Part shown: one piece after another, positions 6,326 through 11,904 of the stretch
Layout of the letters: every line of letters begins with the position of its first letter
Numbering within the stretch: position 1 is the first letter of the stretch
Source of the DNA: an uncultured Lewinella sp.
Lineage (GTDB): Bacteria > Bacteroidota > Bacteroidia > Chitinophagales > Saprospiraceae
Length of the DNA stretch: 11,904 nt
Reading direction: 5' to 3'
NCBI GenBank assembly: GCA_938021455.1
Contig: CALIGP010000150.1
Span: 1 to 11,904 of the forward strand
Notes under the pieces: generated by a model
What the model was told of the DNA's origin: nothing
The model's database searches: none
What the model saw: the letters and a program-made list of their open reading frames with translations, nothing else
Made by a program: the position numbers and the translations under genes

Positions 6326-6404
6326 ATGTTCACTGTCATCCACGCATTTACCGCTCGCCGGTGTGGCAAGAGAAATTAGCGTGATGATGATGAAGATTGA
6401 ACAT
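6326..6404 (-). promoter_or_regulatory. his leader RNA with competing structures
   Basis: Three pairings enclose the leader ORF: ATGTTCA (6404-6398) with TGAACAT (6332-6326), TCATC (6390-6386) with GATGA (6340-6336), and CACGC (6383-6379) with GCGTG (6345-6341). Together they fold the His codons into a stem when untranslated. CTTGCC (6370-6365), just after the His run, can instead pair with GGCAAG (6295-6290) in the 5' arm of the terminator, giving a candidate antiterminator when a ribosome stalls on His codons. The pairings are seen in the sequence; the switching mechanism is inferred from known his attenuators. Confidence 0.7.
6348..6404 (-). CDS. hisL: his operon leader peptide, 18 aa
   Basis: The ORF encodes MFNLHHHHANFSCHTGER followed by TAA. 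It has four consecutive His codons (CAT CAT CAT CAC, residues 5-8) and a fifth His at 14. It lies 128 nt before hisG and 44 nt before a strong terminator hairpin, the layout of an amino-acid-sensing attenuator: ribosome stalling for lack of charged tRNA-His favours readthrough. No clear Shine-Dalgarno sequence is seen, as is common in Bacteroidota. The promoter was not found: only about 30 nt separate the ATG from the tRNA-Phe terminator, with TAATACT (6418-6412) as a weak -10-like match. Confidence 0.88.
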   Translation of the reverse strand: MFNLHHHHANFSCHTGER

Positions 6405-6435
6405 CTGCAGAGTATTAGAACTTTCGTTCTGTGGG

Positions 6436-6496
6436 AAAAAACAAAGCATCCAGCGATCATCTTCAGTAGATACTGAACGCTGAGCGCTGAATGCTT
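6436..6496 (-). terminator. Terminator downstream of tRNA-Phe
   Basis: On the minus strand AAGCATTCAGCG pairs with CGCTGGATGCTT (core arms 6494-6485 and 6455-6446, one G-T). The enclosed loop holds a further TTCAGTA-TC-TACTGAA hairpin. TTTGTTTTTT follows immediately. It begins 7 nt after the tRNA 3' end, so it should end the tRNA transcript. Confidence 0.78.
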
Positions 6497-6502
6497 CGAA
6501 AG

Positions 6503-6575
6503 TGGTGTGGGGCGGAATCGAACCGCCGACACATGGATTTTCAGTCCATTGCTCTACCAACTGAGCTACCGCACC
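6503..6575 (-). tRNA. tRNA-Phe (anticodon GAA)
   Basis: A 73-nt cloverleaf reads GGTGCGG-TA-GCTC-AGTTGGTA-GAGC, then an anticodon arm ATGGA-CTGAAAA-TCCAT with anticodon GAA, variable loop GTGTC, T arm GGCGG-TTCGATT-CCGCC, acceptor CCACACC and discriminator A. CCA is not encoded. Acceptor pair 5-68 is C-A, a mismatch in an otherwise canonical tRNA. A dedicated terminator follows, and the giant inverted repeat lies 10 nt upstream. Confidence 0.95.
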
Positions 6576-6585
6576 CTGTTTATTG

Positions 6586-6693
6586 ATTCAAATCGTTTTT
6601 GCCGCTTTTGAGTTCTTTGAACCAAGGCGGCAACGCTTCTTTTAGTCGCTTTTGCCACCTTGGTTCAAAGAACGCGGCAAAAACAATTTGAAT
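6586..6693. repeat. 108-bp imperfect giant inverted repeat
   Basis: The arms pair over 40 bp in four blocks: ATTCAAAT/ATTTGAAT (6586-6593, 6686-6693), GTTTTTGCCGC (6595-6605, 6674-6684), GTTCTTTGAACCAAGG (6612-6627, 6658-6673) and GGCAA/TTGCC (6629-6633, 6652-6656). Only two C-A mismatches and one 6-nt bulge (TTTTGA, 6606-6611) interrupt it, around an 18-nt loop. No T tract follows on either strand. It may be a non-autonomous mobile palindrome or a structured 5' leader of the tRNA-Phe precursor. Confidence 0.85.
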
Positions 6694-6760
6694 ATGCTTC
6701 GGTAATGATCTAACCAATAAGGTGAAGTCATTAGTTGCAGGCATTCCTGCTAAAGCGACG

Positions 6761-6792
6761 CAAAGTTACGGTAGTGGGATGGACATGACCAA
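6761..6792 (-). promoter_or_regulatory. Candidate Bacteroidota promoter for tRNA-Phe
   Basis: On the minus strand TAACTTTG (6768-6761) matches the -7 consensus TAnnTTTG exactly, and TTGG (6792-6789) sits about 21 nt upstream as a -33 element. Transcription would start near 6755 and cross the giant inverted repeat before tRNA-Phe. The rest of 6694-6983, a stretch without a gene, holds only a family 2 repeat copy, a small GCAGG/CCTGC hairpin and presumably the unseen promoter of the plus-strand gene at 6984. Confidence 0.5.
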
Positions 6793-6825
6793 GCCTTTAC
6801 CGTTTTTTTGTGCAGAAGGTTTTCT

Positions 6826-6845
6826 GGGCGGCGGAGCGCGGGTGC
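6826..6845. repeat. GC-rich dispersed word, family 2 copy B
   Basis: GGGCGGCGGAGCGCGGGTGC differs at one position from the word at 11851-11870, about 5 kb away. Both are intergenic and upstream of genes. It stands out as a GC island in AT-richer spacer DNA. Confidence 0.55.
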
Positions 6846-6983
6846 CGTGTGAGGACTTTTAAAAAGCAAGGGAGGCTTAATAAAAGAGGCTGGTAATTAG
6901 TTTCAACTACTGAATGTCTTTACGGTGGTACTTTTACCCTATCTGTCGCGTTCCAAAATACCAAAGAACCAAAACACTAATTC

Positions 6984-7802
6984 GTGAACCCCGTCCGTGC
7001 TGCTTACCTCTCCTTTAGTTGTCTGATTGCTCTCGGCCTGATCCTTACCTGGACGACGGGAGAAACACACTCCGCGCTCATCATTTTCCCGATGATCGCT
7101 GCTGCGGGGGTGTACACACTGGCGCCTCAGATTATGTGGTGGCACTGGAAGCGTAGCCCGCCAGATCTACCCACGGAGCTGGCGCCGCTACTGGATCGTT
7201 TCGATTTGTATAATCGGCTGGACCTGGCCGGTAAACGAGAATTCCGCCGGCGTACTTTCCTGCTACGGGAGGCAACTCACTTTCACGGGCAGGCGATTGA
7301 AGAAATTCCGCCGGACATCAAGATTATGGCGGCGGCTTCCGCCGCTACCGTAGGTTTCCACCGGTCAGAATTTTTGCTGGGAGACTTCGAAACCATCGTT
7401 CTCTACCGTCACTATTTCCCAACACCGGATCACGAAGTACTGCACTGCAGCGAACTCCACGAACCTGATGGTGCTATTATCTGGACGCTTAACGTATTCC
7501 TGCGATCCTGCATCGAACCCCGAAAATATCTCCACCTTGGTCTCTACGAATACGGGCGGGCCATGCTACTGCTGGAGCCAGAGTTACGGGCGACGCTGGA
7601 TAAGCGGGCGTTGGAATACGCGCAGATCGAAAAACTCTCCGGCTTCGGCGAAACGGCCCTCAAGGAATACATCGGTCTGGAAGAATTAGACCTGACGGCC
7701 ATTAGCCTGGTGCTCTATTTTACTCACGCCGAAGAAATGAAGGCACTGCAGCCGGAGACATACACCACTTTCGCTGAGGCGTTGAAACCGGCTTATGTGT
7801 AA
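6984..7802 (+). CDS. Membrane-anchored MtfA-like (peptidase M90 fold) protein lacking the zinc motif
   Basis: The 272-aa product has two N-terminal hydrophobic segments (about 6-26 and 30-52) ending in WWHWKR, then a soluble domain. The domain resembles MtfA, the Mlc titration factor peptidase: YNRLDLAGKREFRRRTFLLREATHFHGQAI (76-105), then an IKIMAAASAATVGFHRSEF stretch like the IAAQA…LLG region, an IVLYRHYF strand and a C-terminal S-x-x-x-YF…PETYTTF block. Where MtfA has HEFAH, this protein has YEYGR (188-192), so both zinc-binding histidines are gone and the S-E of the later motif is S-L. It is probably a non-catalytic relative. The GTG at 6984 is the first possible start after an in-frame stop and keeps both membrane segments. 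The homology is judged by eye. Confidence 0.75.
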   Translation: MNPVRAAYLSFSCLIALGLILTWTTGETHSALIIFPMIAAAGVYTLAPQIMWWHWKRSPPDLPTELAPLLDRFDLYNRLDLAGKREFRRRTFLLREATHFHGQAIEEIPPDIKIMAAASAATVGFHRSEFLLGDFETIVLYRHYFPTPDHEVLHCSELHEPDGAIIWTLNVFLRSCIEPRKYLHLGLYEYGRAMLLLEPELRATLDKRALEYAQIEKLSGFGETALKEYIGLEELDLTAISLVLYFTHAEEMKALQPETYTTFAEALKPAYV

Positions 7803-7883
7803 GCCTTAACCCCGACCTTAAAGCTGAAGTCAAAGGCGAAATTATGAATTGTCCCCCAAGTGCCTAAGAGAAATCCGTAGAAA

Positions 7884-7922
7884 CTAAAAGCCCCGACTCG
7901 TTCTTCGAATCGGAGCTTTTAG
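7884..7922. terminator. Bidirectional terminator between convergent genes
   Basis: CTAAAAGC (7884-7891) pairs perfectly with GCTTTTAG (7915-7922), and the inner CCGA/TCGG and TCG/CGA stems extend it around one mismatch. The A-rich left and T-rich right sides let it work in both directions, for the MtfA-like gene and for the M48 gene. Confidence 0.82.
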
Positions 7923-7954
7923 CTTTACCTAAAGATGCCCTTTAGGGGCGAAAT

Positions 7955-9442
7955 TTACTTGATGTTTCCTCCCGAGAGAGACTTGAATAGTGTACCCGCA
8001 GGTAGGGTCTGGTTCAGTTCCATCCCGTTGAGAATGGCCAACTCATTGTGGCGATCCTGCGGAATGCGATCTGCCTGAAGTGCTTGTTGCAGGGTCTGGC
8101 TACGAGAGTTACTCACAATTTTGAGCTTCTCCGGCTGACGGTTTAGCTTATTCTGATCCGTCAGCTTCGCGAAGGTGCCAATGCTGTATTCGATGTCACG
8201 CTGGTAGCGATTGAAATCTGACTGTAGCGCCATGCCCAGCATCATATAAGTGTTACCACCGTAAGAGATAAAGCTGGCCAATACGCTGATGGTTTGTCCT
8301 TGCTGGCCTTGCTGCTGTGCTTCCTGTGTTACCGTACCCAAGATGGTGGTAGCGGGCAAACCATTAATCGGCTGCTGACTGGAGTTAACAACATTAACCT
8401 TCGCTTCCTGTACAAAAGATTGAGCGGCTGCGTTCTGGTCACTACCCTGTGCTAGTTTCATCTGCATGATCGACTTCTGGTCAGGGCTCACCATCTGTAC
8501 CTGGGTTGGTGCGTTGATGAGGGTCCACTGGCCAGGGATCTTAAACTGAAACTTAAGGCCGGGGTGGTAGAAAGAGCCACCTTCAACGAAGCCCTGGGCG
8601 GGGTCTTCTCCGTAGATCATACCGTCGATCATTCGGAGGTAACTTTCACGACCAACCTCGTAGCTAGTGTTTTTAGTGTCAACAGACTGATACTGCTGCG
8701 CCAACTCTTGAACGCGTACGAATCGATTGTCTGGGTCCGGGTGCGTACTCATGAACTCAGGCACGCGGTTTTCCGCTCCACCACTCAGGCGGCTGAGAGT
8801 GCCAAAGAAGCCTGCCATCTCCTTAGCATCATAACCGATGCCGGTACTGTACTCTACACCGAGCTTATCAGATTGACTTTCTGCGTCACGGCCAAACTTG
8901 AGAAACAAAAGCTGCATCCCCTGCATCAGGCTCTGGCCCTGACTGGCCAGTTCCGGGCTGAGGATCATGCCACCGATCAAGCCTACCTGACCAAGCGTCT
9001 GCTTTGCCTGTTGAGCTACGGTGTGCCGTGCGGTAACGTGGCCAATTTCATGGCCCAAAACACCCGCAAACTGCGCCTCATTATTGAAGTGGGCCATAAT
9101 GCCACGGGTGAAATAAACGAATCCGCCCGGAACGGCAAAGGCGTTTACTACGGGAGAATCTACCAGGGTAAACTTCCAGGGTAGGTTAGGGCGGTGAGAC
9201 GTCCGGGCCATCGCCAGTCCTTTTTCTGTCAGGAATTGTGCCATGGCCGGGTTTTGGTATTGGCCCATCTCCGCAATTACCTGGGGGTCATAAGATTGAC
9301 CCAAAGCAATCTCTTTTTCCTCCGACATGAAGGCAAGTTGCTTCTTACCCGTTACTGGGTTAACGGAACAGTCCTGTAAGGTGAATACCGTCATCATCAT
9401 TACAAGCAGTAATGGCAGACGTTTAGAAATGAATCTTTGCAT
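7955..9442 (-). CDS. M48-family zinc metalloprotease, probable lipoprotein (BepA/LoiP type)
   Basis: This is a periplasmic, membrane-attached zinc endopeptidase of the kind that handles misassembled envelope proteins. The N-terminus (KRLPLLLVMMMTVFTLQDC) is a signal peptide with a probable lipidated Cys25, though the lipobox LQDC is not ideal. The M48 domain (about 30-250) shows NAFAVPGGFVYFTRG (100-114), the zinc motif HEIGH (131-135), the third ligand E188 in RDAESQSDKLG and STHPDPDNR (232-240). Residues about 290-430 form a beta-rich domain. The C-terminus (LQQALQADRIPQDR…GTLFKSL) resembles the LysM-like tail of this family. BepA's TPR repeats are absent. The length of 495 aa is intact. 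Confidence 0.93.
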   Translation of the reverse strand: MQRFISKRLPLLLVMMMTVFTLQDCSVNPVTGKKQLAFMSEEKEIALGQSYDPQVIAEMGQYQNPAMAQFLTEKGLAMARTSHRPNLPWKFTLVDSPVVNAFAVPGGFVYFTRGIMAHFNNEAQFAGVLGHEIGHVTARHTVAQQAKQTLGQVGLIGGMILSPELASQGQSLMQGMQLLFLKFGRDAESQSDKLGVEYSTGIGYDAKEMAGFFGTLSRLSGGAENRVPEFMSTHPDPDNRFVRVQELAQQYQSVDTKNTSYEVGRESYLRMIDGMIYGEDPAQGFVEGGSFYHPGLKFQFKIPGQWTLINAPTQVQMVSPDQKSIMQMKLAQGSDQNAAAQSFVQEAKVNVVNSSQQPINGLPATTILGTVTQEAQQQGQQGQTISVLASFISYGGNTYMMLGMALQSDFNRYQRDIEYSIGTFAKLTDQNKLNRQPEKLKIVSNSRSQTLQQALQADRIPQDRHNELAILNGMELNQTLPAGTLFKSLSGGNIK

Positions 9443-9579
9443 CGTAGTTGGTTTTTTCTTGTGTTTAGGAGAGCCTGGAAAAAGAGCTTCCCGTTTAGTC
9501 CCCTCATTTAAGACGCTGAGAGTGGTTAAGGTAACGGATTTACGTAAAAAGGCGATGTGAAAGGTAATTATCTTATGGC

Positions 9580-10416
9580 TTACTTAACGATCCGCCCTGA
9601 ATAACAATAAGCATTGAAACCACCGTTTCGCACAAATCCACAAAGGGTAATACCCAGTTCGGTCGCCAATTCAACCGCAAGACTGGAAGGCGCGCCAACA
9701 GCGACAACAAAGGTAATTCCCGCCATGGCCGCCTTCTGGATTAACTCGAAACTGGCCCTGCCACTCAAGACCAGAACTTGTTTCCGTAGTGGAAGGTCTC
9801 CTTCCCGGAAGCTATGGCCAATTACTTTGTCCAGCGCATTATGACGACCGACATCTTCGGCGTGATGCAATAGTTTGCCCGCTGGGGTAAAGAGACCTGC
9901 AGCATGAATGCCCCCCGTTTGATCAAATAACCGTTGTGCATTACGGAGCGTATCGGGCAACTGGTGGATAAGGGGAGCTTGTACGGACCAACCCGACGGC
10001 AAATCCCCGAAAGGAAGCACGGCCTCTACCTGGTCCAATGAAGTTTTCCCGCATACCCCACAACTGCTGCTGGTGTAGGTGTGCCGTTGGAGCTTGGCCC
10101 AGTTCACGGGGCAGGTCCTGCTTAGCGTAGCCGTAACGGTGTTTTGACTATCCTTCTCTTTGGGAGATCCTTGCTTTACGGCAATCACCTGCTCGGGGCT
10201 GGTGATGATGCCTTCAGAAAAAAGGAAGCCCAGCGCCAGATCCGTATCTCGCCCAGGCGTGCGCATCGTGATGGCCAACGAACGGGCCGGACCGCCTTCA
10301 GAAAGGCGGATCTGAAGGGGCTCCTCCACGGCGAGCAAATCTTCCACTTTATCCTTTCCGTATCCCTGACGAAATCGGAAGATGGACACGGATCGTACGG
10401 CTTCTTGTCCGAGCAT
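9580..10416 (-). CDS. fdhD: Formate dehydrogenase accessory sulfurtransferase FdhD
   Basis: FdhD carries sulfur from IscS to the molybdenum or tungsten bis-MGD cofactor of formate dehydrogenase in the cytoplasm. Family motifs are AVEEPLQIR, TPGRDTDLALGFLFSEGI, the persulfide cysteines in SSSCGVCGK (C119 and C122 from the chosen start; E. coli C121/C124), TGGIHAAGLF, EDVGRHNALDKVIG, SGRASFELIQKAA, APSSLAVELA and GFVRNGGFNAYCY. An alternative ATG at 10473 would add 19 residues and overlap the upstream gene by 32 nt. The ATG at 10416 is preferred because it gives 278 aa, keeps the cysteine numbering and follows a TACCTTTG promoter-like box. No formate dehydrogenase gene is in the window. Confidence 0.93.
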   Translation of the reverse strand: MLGQEAVRSVSIFRFRQGYGKDKVEDLLAVEEPLQIRLSEGGPARSLAITMRTPGRDTDLALGFLFSEGIITSPEQVIAVKQGSPKEKDSQNTVTATLSRTCPVNWAKLQRHTYTSSSCGVCGKTSLDQVEAVLPFGDLPSGWSVQAPLIHQLPDTLRNAQRLFDQTGGIHAAGLFTPAGKLLHHAEDVGRHNALDKVIGHSFREGDLPLRKQVLVLSGRASFELIQKAAMAGITFVVAVGAPSSLAVELATELGITLCGFVRNGGFNAYCYSGRIVK

Positions 10417-10433
10417 AAGGCTAGCGTTTCGGA

Positions 10434-10441
10434 CAAAGGTA
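10434..10441 (-). promoter_or_regulatory. Candidate -7 box for fdhD (TACCTTTG)
   Basis: TACCTTTG on the minus strand follows the serine hydrolase stop codon directly and lies 17 nt before the preferred fdhD ATG. It matches TAnnTTTG, but no clear -33 element is present, so it could be chance. If real, it gives a short 5' leader and decides the fdhD start. Confidence 0.35.
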
Positions 10442-11776
10442 TCACTCCACCCGCTTCGCGTCCCGCTCTCCATTCTGGAAGAGCGTCAGGCTAGAGACTT
10501 GGCCGTTATCTTCGACGTTGAACCTTATCTGAATCCCAATCTGCTCGTTCTGAAAGTGATGGTCTTTGAAGGCTAATAAGTCGATAGCGCCCTGGCCGGT
10601 GGCCTGGGCTTTTAGCTGTTTTCCCGACCGGGTGATGGTGATGATGAACTGCGGCGCCAGTTCGTATTTGCCAACATAAGATGCCAGCATAGCCTCCGGC
10701 AGTTCTACCGTTTCCTTTTTCTCGTATTTACCGATGGCCATTACGGCCAGCTTATTCGCCACGGCCCCGGGGTCATGACAATTACAGTTGGAAAAGACCG
10801 CTACGAAGACCTCCTCTTCTGGCAAATAAGTAGAGGCCGTGAGAAAGCCATTGATGCCGCCGCCGTGGCCGAAAAACGGGCTGCCCTCCAGATCGCCGAG
10901 GCTCCAGCCGAAGCCGTAGTTGGTCTTGTCGCCAGAGTTTAGTATCGCCGGGGTGTGGGCCTTTGCCAGGCTCTCTTTATTGATGACTTTACCGGAAACG
11001 ACCGCCTGATACCAGGTGTTCAGGTCTCCGGTAGTTGAGAGCAGAGAGCCCGCTGCGTAAGGCTGAGTCATACTCACAAAAGAAGCGTTTTGTACGCCCA
11101 GGAGACCTGGCTCGTAGCCCGCAGCACGGTTGGGGATAACCACTGAGGTCCGGTCGTAAGAAGAGTTACTCATGCCCAAAGGCTTAAAGAAGGTGCTTTC
11201 GATGTAGTCAGCATACGGCATCCCGGAGGCTTTCTCAATGATGTAGCCCAGGATGAAGTAACCCGAGTTATTATAACGAAAAGCATCACCGGGATCGAAA
11301 TCCATCGGCTCATTCTTAAAGTAATCGATCATCTCCTGTGGGGTGAAATTTTGTTTGCGGGCCTCGGCGTCCCATTTTTTAAGTCCGGTGTAGCTGGCAA
11401 TACCGGAGGTGTGATTCAGCAGATGCTCGACGGTGATGGTCTTCTTTTTGGTGGGGTACTTCGGCAGGAACTTCATGATATCATCGTCCAGGGAGAGCTT
11501 GCCCTCTTCGGCCAGTTTCAGGATGGCACAGGCGGTGAACTGCTTAGTGATGGAGCCGATGCGGAAGATGTGATCGGTGGTCATGTCTACGTCCAGTTCC
11601 AGATTGGCCTTACCGAAGGCTTTGTGATAAACGACTTCGCCTTTTTTGACGATGATGGCCGAGCCACCGGGCCCGTCAGCCGGGAAACGTTCGCTGAGGA
11701 CTTGGTTGTAGTAATCGTCTTGACCGGCGAGGCCGGTGAACGCTGCAATAAATACCAGAAGTAGAAAGAGTCTCAT
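10442..11776 (-). CDS. Secreted serine hydrolase, beta-lactamase / class C-like family
   Basis: This is a penicillin-binding-protein-fold serine hydrolase, exported. The signal peptide is MRLFLLLVFIAAFTGLAGQ, with cleavage near residue 18. The catalytic SxxK is S75-I-T-K78 (FRIGSITKQFTA), the tyrosine motif is Y168-N-N (FRYNNSGY) and the third motif is H304-G-G (FGHGGGINGF). HLLNHTSGI (118-126) is the usual class C-like landmark. Residues about 360-440 form a beta-rich C-terminal domain (YVGKYEL…ITITRSGKQLKAQ) of the kind often annotated DUF3471. The substrate cannot be told: esterase, D-amino-acid peptidase and beta-lactamase are all possible. It is followed on the same strand by fdhD with no obvious functional link. 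Confidence 0.92.
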   Translation of the reverse strand: MRLFLLLVFIAAFTGLAGQDDYYNQVLSERFPADGPGGSAIIVKKGEVVYHKAFGKANLELDVDMTTDHIFRIGSITKQFTACAILKLAEEGKLSLDDDIMKFLPKYPTKKKTITVEHLLNHTSGIASYTGLKKWDAEARKQNFTPQEMIDYFKNEPMDFDPGDAFRYNNSGYFILGYIIEKASGMPYADYIESTFFKPLGMSNSSYDRTSVVIPNRAAGYEPGLLGVQNASFVSMTQPYAAGSLLSTTGDLNTWYQAVVSGKVINKESLAKAHTPAILNSGDKTNYGFGWSLGDLEGSPFFGHGGGINGFLTASTYLPEEEVFVAVFSNCNCHDPGAVANKLAVMAIGKYEKKETVELPEAMLASYVGKYELAPQFIITITRSGKQLKAQATGQGAIDLLAFKDHHFQNEQIGIQIRFNVEDNGQVSSLTLFQNGERDAKRVE

Positions 11777-11850
11777 AGTGGATGAATTTCCTTCGAATGT
11801 AAGTAATGAGCTCTCAGGAAAATGTGCTTTATCGACGAAGTAAACGATTC

Positions 11851-11870
11851 GGGCGACGGAGCGCGGGTGC
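11851..11870. repeat. GC-rich dispersed word, family 2 copy C
   Basis: GGGCGACGGAGCGCGGGTGC matches 19 of 20 positions of the copy at 6826-6845. It lies about 75 nt upstream of the serine hydrolase start. Confidence 0.55.
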
Positions 11871-11904
11871 AGGGTGGTTTACATTGCGCATTAAAAACCA
11901 CTCC

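Noticed and set aside
6348..6560. Longer 70-aa frame through tRNA-Phe that contains the His run
   Set aside because: Its 5' half is the tRNA and its terminator read as protein; only the last 18 codons, from the ATG at 6404, make sense.
6779..6862. 27-aa plus-strand ORF starting MDMTKPLPFF
   Set aside because: It runs through the family 2 repeat and has no supporting start signal or recognisable product.
7327..7352. GCGGCGG-CTT-CCGCCGC palindrome inside the MtfA-like gene, similar to family 1
   Set aside because: It is explained by an Ala-rich coding stretch (MAAASAA) in a conserved helix; similarity to the intergenic repeat is limited to the GC-rich core.
7928..7946. CCTAAAG/CTTTAGG hairpin after the M48 gene as a second terminator
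   Set aside because: Short stem without a T tract on either strand; the neighbouring 7884-7922 hairpin suffices.
1..11904. CRISPR array, phage or transposase genes
   Set aside because: No regularly spaced direct repeats and no recombinase, transposase or phage protein was seen in any frame.

Overview
The window reads as a chromosomal segment of a Bacteroidota bacterium, probably from the Saprospiria (Lewinella-like). This is inferred from the his gene order G-D-C-B with a bifunctional hisB, several TAnnTTTG-type -7 boxes, a tRNA without encoded CCA, and lipoprotein and beta-lactamase-fold proteins typical of the group. No taxonomic search was run.

The left half (about 280-6500, minus strand) is a histidine biosynthesis operon transcribed hisG > hisD > [antitoxin > RelE/ParE toxin > unknown protein > small ORF] > hisC > hisB. 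Ahead of hisG is a textbook-style attenuator that is easy to miss because its ORF is tiny: an 18-residue leader peptide (MFNLHHHHANFSCHTGER) with four consecutive His codons and a fifth further on, followed by a GC-rich hairpin with a T tract and plausible competing RNA structures. The AT-rich toxin-antitoxin cassette splits hisD from hisC and would be transcribed under this histidine-sensing attenuator. The remaining his genes (hisH, A, F, IE) are not present. hisB ends against a convergent transcription unit whose terminator is at 230-268.

A tRNA-Phe(GAA) gene lies upstream of the his leader on the same strand. It has its own terminator after it, a 108-bp imperfect giant inverted repeat before it, and a candidate Bacteroidota promoter further upstream.

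The right half holds a plus-strand membrane-anchored protein resembling MtfA (peptidase M90) whose HExxH zinc motif is destroyed. It converges through a shared bidirectional terminator on a minus-strand M48 lipoprotein metalloprotease. Upstream of that lie fdhD (formate dehydrogenase sulfur carrier) and a secreted beta-lactamase-fold serine hydrolase, both on the minus strand.

Intergenic spaces are unusually rich in palindromic, REP-like elements. They include a perfect 24-bp inverted repeat between hisG and hisD, a cluster of palindromes before hisC, two copies of a CTGTAGCG-type palindrome and three copies of a roughly 20-nt GC-rich word.
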